From CATQHP01 sp965205595 (GTDB lineage: Bacteria; Acidobacteriota; Terriglobia; Bryobacterales; UBA6623): a stretch of DNA of 64,000 bases. Within the stretch, counting starts at the first letter, position 1, and every line of letters starts with the position of its first letter. The notes below the pieces were generated by a model, which worked only from the letters and a program-made list of their open reading frames with translations, was not told the origin of the DNA and searched no databases. The position numbers and the translations under genes are program-made. The DNA lies in contig CBDBHI010000037.1 of the NCBI GenBank assembly GCA_965205595.1, positions 1 through 64,000 of the forward strand, given 5' to 3'. Positions 53,020-61,862 of this stretch are shown here, piece by piece.

Positions 53020-54063
53020 TCAGGCCGCGTCGTCCGCTGCCATCGCCTCCCAATTGTTGCGGGCGGTAATCCGAACGGTGTTGTCGCTGCTCTTGAGCTT
53101 CGGGAATATCGCGGCCGCTGCTCTGGCGGTTCCAATATTCGTGAGGCCGATGATCGCGGCACATTGCCAGTGTTCTTCTTCCCGGCCCAACGCGTCCTCA
53201 TAGATCGGCCAGGCCTCATCGGGATTTCCACTCGCGACCTGCGCATCGGCGTAGCGCAATAAGCTATCTCGATATTCAGTTTTCTGCCAATCAGATAGAG
53301 CGTTGTAGTCAGGCAATTGAACATCCGCGCCGCTTCGAGCGCCGATACGCCCCGCCGCTTTCATCGCGGCCATTGCGATCGTTAGATCCGGAGACTCCAT
53401 CGCCTCAACACAAGCGCCTATGGCTTCCTCAGCGCGCCTATGGCCCAGCGCCGCGAGAATACGTGGCTTAAACTCATCCGCAGCGCCTGGTAGAGCGGCA
53501 AGTAGTGCCTCTTCTGCGGTCTTGCCCGGAATCCGCTCCAGGCAAAACACGACCTCCTCGCGAAGTTTCGCATCGTTGATGTTCTTGGCAACCGCGGCGA
53601 CGTCATCCACAGTCGCCAACAGCGACAGGTGCCGGAGCGCCGTTACCTTCTCTACATGCTGGCGCTTGCCGTCAAGCAGGCCCAATAATTGAGCCACGAT
53701 TTGCTGGCGAACGTTTCGCTTTCCCGGATCGTCCGGCCGTCCCGCGTTCGCCGCAAGACCGGTTGGGTCAATCTCTTTGCCCACCGAATGGACGAGGTTG
53801 TTCAACGCCTGCTCCGCCGCCTTACGTGTCAACGGCTTATCCGCCGCCAGCAGCTTACTGAGCGCCGGAATCACATCTGGAGACATCTTCTCCGCAGTCG
53901 ACCAAGCCTCGTATGCGACATCCTCGTCGTCGCTTTTTATATCGGCAATGAATTTATCTTCCTGCTCGGCGGCCGGCGCATTCGTCGCCACCGCCGCGAC
54001 CGCAGTTGCCAGTGCTGCCGTCCGGACTACCGTATTCGTCGAGTCGTTTGCTGATTTTGCCAT
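53020..54063 (-). CDS. HEAT-repeat protein, probably exported
   Basis: 347 residues. The N-terminal AALATAVAAVATNAPAA may be a signal peptide. Helical repeats follow: AWSTAEKMSPDVIPALSKLL, KAAEQALNNLV, HRRAEEAIGACVEAMESPDL and IAMAAMKAAGRIGARSGADV. No catalytic motif. It starts 24 bp after the Gfo/Idh gene on the same strand and is probably co-expressed with it. Confidence 0.8.
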   Translation of the reverse strand: MAKSANDSTNTVVRTAALATAVAAVATNAPAAEQEDKFIADIKSDDEDVAYEAWSTAEKMSPDVIPALSKLLAADKPLTRKAAEQALNNLVHSVGKEIDPTGLAANAGRPDDPGKRNVRQQIVAQLLGLLDGKRQHVEKVTALRHLSLLATVDDVAAVAKNINDAKLREEVVFCLERIPGKTAEEALLAALPGAADEFKPRILAALGHRRAEEAIGACVEAMESPDLTIAMAAMKAAGRIGARSGADVQLPDYNALSDWQKTEYRDSLLRYADAQVASGNPDEAWPIYEDALGREEEHWQCAAIIGLTNIGTARAAAAIFPKLKSSDNTVRITARNNWEAMAADDAA

Positions 54064-54087
54064 GGTGTTGATTTCCTTACCGACTGC

Positions 54088-55431
54088 TTACAGATGCCAG
54101 GGGCCGCGTCCCGGCCTGCTCAATAGCCGGTTGGCCTCTTCGTCGTTCTTCACTCGTTCGTTAATCGGGTCCCACTCCAATTTGCGGCGCAACTGATAGG
54201 AGATATTGCCAAGAATGCACAGAATCGACACGCGATGGGCCGACTCGATGTGCATGATGGGCTTTTCGCGGGATTTGATGCAATCTTCAAAATTCTCGAA
54301 ATGGCCGGGACTGCGAAAAACCTCGACGCCGCCATATGGCGTTTTGAAGTCCTTCGCCTTCTGCTCGGTGTCGGTCGTGTGGCGATCGCCATAAGTGACG
54401 GTCAGGTGGCCCTTGTCGCCCCAATACACAGCGCCGTATTGCGCCTCGATCTCCTCCGACTCCACGCCCGGCTGCGCCCAAACCAGCGTCCAGTCGGGGT
54501 CCTTGAACTCATACGTAACCGTCATCGTTTGCGGCGTGTCATAGATGCCGCCGTGATGCGACTCGCCCGTCGATTCAACGCTCACGGGGCCGGTGTAGTC
54601 AGCGTCCATGATCCATTGCGCCACGCTCATCACGTGCGCGCCGCGGTCGCGAATCTGCCCACCGCCGAAGTCCATCATCCAGCGGAAGCGGCCGTGCGTG
54701 CGAGTCTCGTTGTAGGCAACTCTACGCGCGGGGCCGATCCAACTTTCGTGATCGAGGCCTGACGGCGGCTGCGCATCTTCTGTCCAATCACCGCGCGGAT
54801 TTTCGTAATGCCAGCAAAGAACTTTGCTGACCGTCCCTATCTGACCGTTGTTGATGTATCGTTTGGCGTGATGGGCGGGGTCCTGCGAACGGCCTTGAGA
54901 GCCAATCTGCACGACTCGGCCGTAGCGCTCAGCCGCAGTGACCATCGCGCGGCCTTCTTCAACAGTTTTCGCCGCAGGCTTTTCGCAATACACATCCTTA
55001 CCCGCCTGGCAGGCCATGATCATCATCAGCGCGTGCCAATGATCAGGTGACGCGATGACAACGGCGTCGAGGTCTTTTTGCTCCAGCAGGCGCCGAAAAT
55101 CTTTATAGAGGCGCGGCTTTCCGCCAACCGCCGTAGCCGCCAAGTCGAGTCGACTGGAATCGACATCGCACAGCGCGGTTGAGAGCGCCGGCCGCAGAAA
55201 CCGATCGGCCTGTCCGCCGAGGTTCTCCCACGGGACGACCTTCTGGTCGAGTTGCGCCAACGGCCGCAGAAAACGGCGGCCACGCCCCCCGATGCCGATG
55301 TGACCGAGATTCAAGCGGTCACTCGGAGCCGGCCTTGCGAAGACTGAACTCGGAATATAGGTAAGCCCAAGCGTGGTCGAAGCTGCGCCGGCAAGAAACT
55401 TGCGCCTTGTCGATTGATTCTTTGCGATCAT
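54088..55431 (-). CDS. Exported Gfo/Idh/MocA-family oxidoreductase
   Basis: 447 residues from the ATG at 55431, with a Tat leader STRRKFLAGAASTTLGLTYI. The NAD-binding start is LNLGHIGIGGRGRR, followed by the family lysine motif KDVYCEKPAAKTVEEG and, in the C-terminal half, RWMMDFGGGQIRDRGAHVMS with the catalytic-type His. Tat-exported members commonly act on sugars or glycosides in the periplasm (some hydrolyse glycosides via redox steps); substrate unknown. Downstream is the HEAT protein. Confidence 0.9.
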   Translation of the reverse strand: MIAKNQSTRRKFLAGAASTTLGLTYIPSSVFARPAPSDRLNLGHIGIGGRGRRFLRPLAQLDQKVVPWENLGGQADRFLRPALSTALCDVDSSRLDLAATAVGGKPRLYKDFRRLLEQKDLDAVVIASPDHWHALMMIMACQAGKDVYCEKPAAKTVEEGRAMVTAAERYGRVVQIGSQGRSQDPAHHAKRYINNGQIGTVSKVLCWHYENPRGDWTEDAQPPSGLDHESWIGPARRVAYNETRTHGRFRWMMDFGGGQIRDRGAHVMSVAQWIMDADYTGPVSVESTGESHHGGIYDTPQTMTVTYEFKDPDWTLVWAQPGVESEEIEAQYGAVYWGDKGHLTVTYGDRHTTDTEQKAKDFKTPYGGVEVFRSPGHFENFEDCIKSREKPIMHIESAHRVSILCILGNISYQLRRKLEWDPINERVKNDEEANRLLSRPGRGPWHL

Positions 55432-55638
55432 ACTACCCCCGGCGTTTTTGCGCCTGTCAGAATAGTATCGAACATTCAACGAGGTAAAGTGCAAGCTTTC
55501 AGCTAGCCCGATATCCTTCCGCAAGCAAGCAACGACCTCAAACCGGAGTCCACGCCTCGGCTTCTTGACCCCAAACTCGTCCCGCCTCAGTTGGAAATGG
55601 AAGGAAGCGTTCGGCCGTTAAGATAACGGAGCGAACGA

Positions 55639-56340
55639 ATGAAGAAGCAACGCAGGAACTATAGCGCGCAGGAAAAGGTCGCGATCTTGAAGCGGCATTT
55701 GGTCGAGAAAGTGCCGATCTCGGAGCTGTGTGAGCAGCTCGGTCTCCAACCGAACGTCTTCTGCCGCCGGCAGAAGGAATTCTTCGAGAACGGAGCCGCC
55801 GCCTTCCGGCGCGCGTTTCGTCGCCCGGCTGGACATCTCGACAAGCAAATTCTACAACTGGCGCAAACGCTACGGCAAGGTCAACGAACACAACGCTTGG
55901 ACCCCCCGCGAGCGCTGGTTGGAGCAGTGGGAAAAGCAGGCGGTCCTCGACTTTCATCGCGAGCATCCGCTCGACGGCTACAGCCGGGCGATCGTGCATT
56001 GGGATTTGCGCGAGTCGATGAAGGAGGCGGAGGTGGAAGTGAACCTGCAACGGGCGCGTGAGTTGCAGCCGCAAGCGAGGCCGCGCATCATCTCCGACTT
56101 GGGGCCCGCAATTCTTGGCGAAGGACTGCAAGGAATTCATGCGCGTCGCGGGCATGACGCACGTCAGAACGTCGCCCTACTATCCGCAATCGAACGGCAA
56201 GATCGAGCGTTGGCATCAATCGCTCAAGAGCGAATGCATTCGGCCTTCGACACCGCTTGCGGCGGACGAAGTGCGTTTGCACAGCGCGATCGGCTACGTG
56301 ACGCCCAACGATATGCTCGCCGGACGGCAAACGGCGATCC
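55639..56340 (+). pseudogene. IS3-family transposase remnant
   Basis: The orfA part is clear (YSAQEKVAILKRHLVEKVPI, then SELCEQLGLQP). After a frame change near 55800 comes orfB-like DISTSKFYNWRKRYGKVNEH and WLEQWEKQAVLDFHREHPLDG. Another change near 56100 brings GPQFLAKDCKEFMRVAGMTH, TSPYYPQSNGKIERWHQSLK and VRLHSAIGYVTPNDMLAGRQ. Segments normally between these blocks are missing, including the first catalytic Asp region and part before VRLHSA. It is inactive and marks the edge of a decayed island. Confidence 0.8.
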
Positions 56341-56369
56341 ATAGTAAGCGTGATCGCAAGCTGGAGGAG

Positions 56370-56407
56370 GCGCCCCGGCAGCGCCAACTGCGCCGCTGCC
56401 GGGGCGC
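56370..56407. terminator. Strong hairpin at the end of the IS3 remnant
   Basis: GCGCCCCGGCAGCG (56370-56383) pairs perfectly with CGCTGCCGGGGCGC (56394-56407), a 14-bp stem with a 10-base loop. No U-run follows. It probably belonged to the IS end region. Confidence 0.45.
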
Positions 56408-56497
56408 TGTGAGTGAGCGCGCTACAATCGATCCGCCGGGCGAAACGGAAGCGGGCTCTGCAGGCATGCAACGATGCCGAGGGATAACCCGCAGAGC

Positions 56498-57712
56498 TCA
56501 TCGAGACGGCGAGCGGCGGCGCGAGGAAACACCCACCTCACCCGCCGAACCCATCGTCGAATCGATAGACCCCAATGCCATGAAAATCCCCGCCCGCAGC
56601 GCGGAATCTTCAACCAACGGCCAACGCCCATTTTCCAATTCCGGCTGAACCAGGACAAGGCCAGCTAGCCAGAGCACCAAGCTGAGGAGCAGAACGAGGA
56701 GAAAGGCTTGCGGCTCCCAGGTTTTAAGATCAAACCATCTCTGACCACCAAGAGTGAGGTAGAAGCCTACGTAGGCCACTTGATGTTTTCCGAGAATCTC
56801 ATTCCAGAGTTTTTCTAGGTTGTGAGTCCGTTTTGGATCGAGGAACCAAGCCGGGACGAGCAGGCTGAAAACTACCACACCAATTGTGCTCATGAGGGTA
56901 ACGAACCATAGGAGATTTTCTATATCAAACGATATTTTCCAAGGATTCAGTAGTAGAATCCAAACGATATCGGAAACTAGAGACTCTCCCGAACTCAGAT
57001 CTCGGAGCGCGGTGTTGCGCTCGCGTCTGGGAATCGTGAATTTGACAATGGCTGGCGTTTTGCCAGACTGCCGCTCCGGTAGCTGGTCTTCTAGAGGCCT
57101 GTCGATATTCATCGCGGCTAGGAAAACGGACTGCTGAGCTAGCTGTCTACTATCGCCGCTCGCTGCTGCGAACGGCATCACGTAGTCGACAGTTGGCGTT
57201 GAGTCGAATGTTCCGTCTGAAAATGCGTACCGATCCAGTGACGAGCGATCCTCGTTTGCTGATAAGTTCAAGCCAGTGATTGCCGGTTGGAATAATGCGA
57301 CTCGATCCACACACCAAACGGCGACCGGTTCATCTTCTGCCTCTTCCTGTGCGATCTCCTCTTGAAATGCGAAATACGCGGCGACATAAGGCGACTTGGT
57401 GAAATCGACGAGCCGGATTGGCGTGCCCTAGTGCTGAAGCAGCGCCAGCCACTGAAGTGTCGTCACCGGTTTCGGAGCGTACTCGGGAAACGAACCGATT
57501 GCTCGTCTATATTCAGCGATGAGCCGTTGCTCGATTGCATAGCCAAACTCCTCCAGTAACTTAGACCGCTCCAGCGAACTAGCTAGATTCCAGTTTGCTT
57601 TCGCCTGCCCGCGGTAGATCCATTGGAGCAGGTGGTCATCCACGTTGGATTTGAAGTCTCGCCATGATTTCAGTGGAACGTGTCTGATGAACTGATGCTG
57701 TTCCGTACTCAT
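56498..57712 (-). pseudogene. FRG-domain membrane protein interrupted by an in-frame TAG
   Basis: From the ATG at 57712 the frame gives 94 residues, a TAG at 57428-57430, then 309 more residues in the same frame. The FRG hallmarks flank the stop: WRDFKSNVDDHLLQWIYRGQ with YRG, then TTLQWLALLQH, the amber codon, and GTPIRLVDFTKSPYVAAYFA. Canonical FRG domains have Tyr at the stop position (QHYGxPTRLLDxT). The C-terminal part has at least two membrane segments (LWFVTLMSTIGVVVFSLLVP and AFLLVLLLSLVLWLAGLVLV). FRG proteins often occur in phage-defence islands; role here is inference. The 3' end runs into IS3-associated sequence. Confidence 0.6.
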
Positions 57713-57738
57713 TTTGCGATGTTCGGTAAGGAATCGAC

Positions 57739-58060
57739 GCCCCGTCAAGCGCGGGTGATGGCGATAGATGTACCGCATCACATCACCCATCGCGGCAACA
57801 ATCGCCAAGATGTCTTCCTGTCCGACGAAGACTGGCGCCACTATCAGCAACTGCTTTCGCTGCATCTGCGCGCCTGCCGAGTGAATCTGCTCGGTTGGTG
57901 TCGGATGACGAATCACTTCCACATGATCGCCGTGCCGCGCTGCCAGGATTCGCCTCGGGCTTGATGCGAAGGGTCGGCGCCGGTATTGCGCAGCAGTTCA
58001 ACCGGACGCGCCGGCAACTTGGTCATCTATGGCGAAGACTATCAGAGGAAGATCGAGACG
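57739..58060 (+). pseudogene. RAYT / Y1 (REP-associated) transposase remnant
   Basis: The N-terminus is well kept: PRQARVMAIDVPHHITHRGN, NRQDVFLSDEDWRHYQQLL and GWCRMTNHFHMIAVP, which carries the HxH (His-Phe-His) metal motif of HUH Y1 transposases. The frame then breaks; later fragments such as GIAQQFNRTRRQLGHLWRR are in another frame. The catalytic Tyr region is not found intact. It abuts the 5' end of the FRG gene on the opposite strand. The rest up to 58252 shows no gene. Confidence 0.7.
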
Positions 58061-58252
58061 GACCTGGGCCTACCGGCAGGCCGGAGTCGCATTCGTCCGC
58101 AGAGGGGTGGGGTCTTTCACGAGCCGGCTGGGGCAAGCTAACGCGCTGACTTAGTTGAAGTTGCTGTAATTGTTACGGGCTCCGCCCCCTCGCGGTGCCC
58201 CAACACCGAATGTGAAATCCCCCAGCGGGCCGTCGAGGGCAATCGCGCGGCT

Positions 58253-58846
58253 CTAGAGTTCGGTCGGTAGTCCTACGAGCTTCTTGAGGCCTTTTAGCCC
58301 CGGAACCATGCTTTCCCAATACGAATAACAAGGCGTAGGGTTATGCGTCAGGTCGAGCCGAGCGGCCCCTTCCCTTCGAAACCAATGCCGGCTGCCGCCG
58401 CCCCAGGGAGCCTGTGGGTGCCGCACTACGGGGAATGGGAAACGGTGAGGTCCGTTAGGAAACACGGGGGCGGTTTCTCCCTCGTACAGGTGCAGGCTCG
58501 TGCCATCCCACTTGTAGACCAGGTATTGCTGGTACTTCGAGAACGTGGAGTCGGACTCTTCATTCACCTCCAAACATCGACCTGGCGTCAACGTCAAACC
58601 AGACCGTTCACCGTTCCCGACGAAACCCCAGTTCTCTCGCTTGAAAAACACAGGCGGTTGATCAGCTCCGAGATCCAGGCGCTCAATAGTGAAACTGCTC
58701 TGGAACTGCCAAAGCAAATGTGTCGCCACGATCTGGAAGAGCGCAAACAGAAGCACAGCGAACAACGACACGGCACCTATGCCTAAAGCAATCGGTCGCA
58801 CGAAGCTCCGAAACACGCTCGCGATTCCAGACGTAGCCCCATTCAA
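58253..58846 (-). CDS. Single-pass membrane protein of unknown function
   Basis: 197 residues. One strong membrane segment near the N-terminus (IALGIGAVSLFAVLLFALFQ, continuing IVATHLLW), then a soluble beta-rich domain with three Cys and motifs such as ERLDLGADQPPVFFKRENWG and YQQYLVYKWDGTSLHLYEGE. No known family recognised. Its ATG overlaps the stop of the DUF5615 frame (ATGA, 58843-58846), so it was probably the third gene of the DUF433-DUF5615 operon. Confidence 0.6.
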   Translation of the reverse strand: MNGATSGIASVFRSFVRPIALGIGAVSLFAVLLFALFQIVATHLLWQFQSSFTIERLDLGADQPPVFFKRENWGFVGNGERSGLTLTPGRCLEVNEESDSTFSKYQQYLVYKWDGTSLHLYEGETAPVFPNGPHRFPFPVVRHPQAPWGGGSRHWFRREGAARLDLTHNPTPCYSYWESMVPGLKGLKKLVGLPTEL

Positions 58847-59241
58847 CGGGGAATCTCTCCCTCAAGCTCTGCGAGGCCTTCGAGATCGAAGTCATCAGGC
58901 ATCCAGAAGAGCAAGTTGCGCCATTGCTCCGGCTTCGTTGCGAACCAGACGGTCAGCAGGTTTTCGATCGTTGCTCCAGAGGGCGCGGATTGCGGAACCA
59001 GAATCACGCCGGCGCTGATACTGGATTCAACAAAACGTCCGAAATGCCCCGGAATCGTTCGCACGTCGTGGGTCAAGAGGACCTGCTATTCGGAGGCCGC
59101 GAATTCGAGAATCACTGCGCCAGGGCTGGCTGATAGACCGACGTCCACGACCCGCACGATGTCGATTGCTGCTTCCCGGCGCTTCAGCCCGCGAACAATG
59201 TGGCGGCTGAAGTTCTCATCAGCGAGAAATCGAACTCGCAT
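58843..59241 (-). pseudogene. DUF5615 PIN-like protein (predicted toxin) with an in-frame TAG
   Basis: From the ATG at 59241: MRVRFLADENFSRHIVRGLK, with the typical N-terminal Asp-Glu-Asn of DUF5615, then IVRVVDVGLSASPGAVILEF and AASE. A TAG follows at 59086-59088. The frame goes on with QVLLTHDVRTIPGHF, the family's conserved THDxxT block, to a stop at 58843. The whole is ~132 codons. Unless the stop is an error, only 51 residues are made. It overlaps the DUF433 gene by 23 bp at its 5' end, the arrangement of a toxin-antitoxin pair. Confidence 0.7.
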
Positions 59242-59530
59242 TCTGCACGCGCCGGAGTTGGGCAATCAGGTTACGGTTCTCGACGGCTGACTTCGCGGCG
59301 AGGTCAGCTCCGATCCGCTCGCATTCGTCGATGTACGCCGCAATCTCCTGTTCATTCGCCAAATAGTACGTGATAGCACCATAGACTTGCTCGAGTGAGA
59401 GCGATGGGAAGTCGTCACGTATCGTCTCGACCGAGGCCCCGGCGCGAAAGGCGTATACGATTGATTCCAGGGTCACGCGAGAGCCCCTGACACGGTAGGC
59501 GTTCTCGATTCGCTCAATATACTCAGGCAC
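59219..59530 (-). CDS. DUF433 family protein (predicted antitoxin)
   Basis: 103 residues. The winged-helix-like DUF433 core is SRVTLESIVYAFRAGASVET followed by IRDDFPSLSLEQVYGAITYYL, then an acidic/helical tail. DUF433 proteins are commonly encoded beside DUF5615 PIN-like proteins and are regarded as antitoxins or DNA-binding partners. Here it overlaps that gene by 23 bp. Intact, unlike its partner. The 226 bp upstream (59531-59756) show no gene. Confidence 0.8.
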   Translation of the reverse strand: MPEYIERIENAYRVRGSRVTLESIVYAFRAGASVETIRDDFPSLSLEQVYGAITYYLANEQEIAAYIDECERIGADLAAKSAVENRNLIAQLRRVQNASSISR

Positions 59531-59756
59531 GACGCTCTCAGTTTAGCGCGCCGGCATCTGAACCTTAAAGCGCTAGAACGATCGGGGACACGGGCATAAC
59601 TTCGCATGTGCCGATTTGAATCAGCAGCTTCCAGCGATCTAGCCGTTCATAAAACAGGACGATTGAGTCTCGCCATGTATTCCCTTAACCCGGAAGTGCA
59701 GCGCAATCATTATCCACGATTAGATCCGATACGCTCTACACTTGGCCAAGTACTAA

Positions 59757-60854
59757 CTACTGAACACCGTCCAATTCGTCCTCGGGCAGCGGCTGGATAT
59801 CATCGATCTCGTCAAACGAAATTGTGGCCTCGGCAGTGAACTTCCGATACAGCCGGAACTCGACTTCGTTGCGGTTCAGCATCCGTCCGTCACGCATGAA
59901 TATCTCGGCCTTTAGCGGCAGTAGGAATTTTTGCCCGCTGATATCGATAAAGTCGTAGTCAAGCCGCGAGCGCGCTTCCTGCATCGGAAAATCGACCGGG
60001 ATGCCCTCAGCCGACATCACGATCCGCAGCGCTCTTTCTGTCTTCTTGTCAATGTAAACCAGTCCCGAATATCCCGTCCGTATGGTTCGCGTAGGGAGCC
60101 CCTCGGCGCCCCCATGAGAGGTAAGCGACCAACTGGACTGGCTTTTTGGAACATCGACGTTAAACACGTATACCGGATGCTCGCGTAATAGCGAGTGGCG
60201 CGCCCACGTGAACTTCGCGTTCGTCCGCGGCGAAAATAAACTTGCAAGCGTGGTGCCAAATTCGCCCGTACTGTAAGCGCCACCAAGCTCGTCGAACGAC
60301 TTGCCCGTCGAGCGATTGTCGACGCTGAGCATTTCGTACAGTTCCTTGCCCTCGATGTAGCTCACGCGCGTCTTGATCTCGTCGTACTTCAGCCAATCCA
60401 TTTCGAGACCACTCGGGTCAAGATAACGTCGCGTTAGTTGCAGACAGATGTAGTCGGGCAGGCCGACCGTGAAAGCTTTGGCGCTGGCCCGCGCTTCGGC
60501 GATGATTCGCTGTTGCTCGTCGAGCGACGGGGGCGGAGGCTGCTGGGTTCGCTGGTTGGTCTTCGGAATAATGCGCGGCTCCGGCAGACTCTCCGTACTC
60601 GCCTTCAGCTCATTGAGCGTTTGCAGGGTCTTGGCGCCGATACCCCAACCGACAAACTCCTCGATCAACTTGTCACTCAGCGCGAACTTAAGCTTTTGCG
60701 ATTTCAAGTAGTTCGCGACTTGCTTGTCTTTAAAACCCTGCTCGATAGACGATTTTAGGAACTCGCTAAGTTGGTCGTAACTCAGCGCCGCTTGCGCCAA
60801 CAAAGTCGTTGCGGCCAGCAGGGACACGCAGATTAGCCGTTGCGCCACACGCAT
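59757..60854 (-). CDS. Conserved secreted protein of unknown function
   Basis: 365 residues. Signal peptide LICVSLLAATTLLAQAALS. A helical N-terminal part (YDQLSEFLKSSIEQGFKDKQ) and a Gln/Pro-rich linker (TNQRTQQPPPPSLDEQQR) lead to a beta-rich C-terminal domain (YEMLSVDNRSTGKSFDELGG, GYSGLVYIDKKTERALRIVM, RSRLDYDFIDISGQKFLLPL). The C-terminal part resembles LolA/outer-membrane-lipoprotein-sorting-like sheets found in Acidobacteria proteins, weakly. No motif assigns a function. It lies 75 bp downstream of recO on the same strand. Confidence 0.65.
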   Translation of the reverse strand: MRVAQRLICVSLLAATTLLAQAALSYDQLSEFLKSSIEQGFKDKQVANYLKSQKLKFALSDKLIEEFVGWGIGAKTLQTLNELKASTESLPEPRIIPKTNQRTQQPPPPSLDEQQRIIAEARASAKAFTVGLPDYICLQLTRRYLDPSGLEMDWLKYDEIKTRVSYIEGKELYEMLSVDNRSTGKSFDELGGAYSTGEFGTTLASLFSPRTNAKFTWARHSLLREHPVYVFNVDVPKSQSSWSLTSHGGAEGLPTRTIRTGYSGLVYIDKKTERALRIVMSAEGIPVDFPMQEARSRLDYDFIDISGQKFLLPLKAEIFMRDGRMLNRNEVEFRLYRKFTAEATISFDEIDDIQPLPEDELDGVQ

Positions 60855-60929
60855 GGCCTCAGTTTAGCCGAGCGCGGCCCACCCGGCACTTCGCGATCGG
60901 ACGATTTCAGACCGCCGAGTCTCCGCACC

Positions 60930-61709
60930 TCAACCCAGTGCGTCCAATGCGGTCGCACTACGGAGGCGGCCGTCAAATTGCGCTTCCGCTCGTTGCACCA
61001 AAAACCGCCGCAACTCACAGGCAGCAACCGCATCGCACTGCTCAAGCTCGACTTCGGCCAGGTTCGCTTGCAGCATTCGGGTGGCAAGGGCGCGGGTCCG
61101 CGGCGCCAGCCGCCATGAGTCCCGGTCTTTAAACTCGACGCTGACCAAGCCCGCCTTCGAGCGACTGAAGTAAACCGTTTGATCGGCGGTAAGCAGCTTA
61201 CCGCTCTCGATACAACGGTTGAGTGGCGGCAGCCAGCCGCCCAGACGGATCGCCCACAGCAAATAGTAGATAAGCGCTCGCTCAGCCCAACTCGCAATTT
61301 TCTCGCCGCCAGGCTCTTCCCGCAGCCCGCGCCAAAATTCCTCAAGAACCAATTTCAGCAGCCGAAAATGCGCATCGTTAGGCTCCTGCTCCGGTAGTAG
61401 CTGCTCGGCCGTCTCCGCGATCAAATCAAGCGCAATACTGGTCGGGTAGTCGGCTTGAAGCAATACAGGAGGCCCGATTAACTCCGCTCGATCGAGCCGT
61501 ACCAGTTCGAGCGTGTCCTTTTGAAAGTAGAAGAGCTTAGAGTACGCCAGCCGTTCGAGCGACGATCCAAAACGACTCTTAGGCCGGCGTACGCCGCGCG
61601 CAACGCCGCGCAGCTTTCCGCGGTCGCGTGAAAAGCAGCTCACGATGAGATCAGCTTCCCGGTAGGGATAGCTACGCAAAACGAAAACTTCGCTCTCGCG
61701 AGACGGCAC
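60930..61709 (-). CDS. recO: DNA repair protein RecO
   Basis: 259 residues from a GTG. RecO loads RecA on gapped DNA with RecR. The N-terminal OB fold is seen in EVFVLRSYPYREADLIVSCF, SRDRGKLRGVARGVRRPKSR and LERLAYSKLFYFQ. The C-terminal helical part carries LRLGGWLPPLNRCIESGKLL-like sequence; only a single Cys of the usual zinc cluster is obvious. Length is normal for the family. Confidence 0.88.
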   Translation of the reverse strand: MPSRESEVFVLRSYPYREADLIVSCFSRDRGKLRGVARGVRRPKSRFGSSLERLAYSKLFYFQKDTLELVRLDRAELIGPPVLLQADYPTSIALDLIAETAEQLLPEQEPNDAHFRLLKLVLEEFWRGLREEPGGEKIASWAERALIYYLLWAIRLGGWLPPLNRCIESGKLLTADQTVYFSRSKAGLVSVEFKDRDSWRLAPRTRALATRMLQANLAEVELEQCDAVAACELRRFLVQRAEAQFDGRLRSATALDALG

Positions 61710-61862
61710 AGGCGCGGACTACTCTCAATCTAGGATCGCACCGAACAGCGCCAATCCGCCTAACCGAATCCGCCCACCGGCGTCTACCGCAATGAGCCGG
61801 GAACAAACACCGCCAAACCCTCGTAATCTTAGTCAACGTCCCGTCCTCGAAAGGAGACTCCC

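Noticed and set aside
57428..59088. Programmed recoding of TAG as an amino acid in the FRG and DUF5615 genes
   Set aside because: TAG is a normal stop in several intact genes here (for example 5255-5257, 14009-14011, 16521-16523), and the surroundings are full of decayed genes. Mutation or error is simpler.
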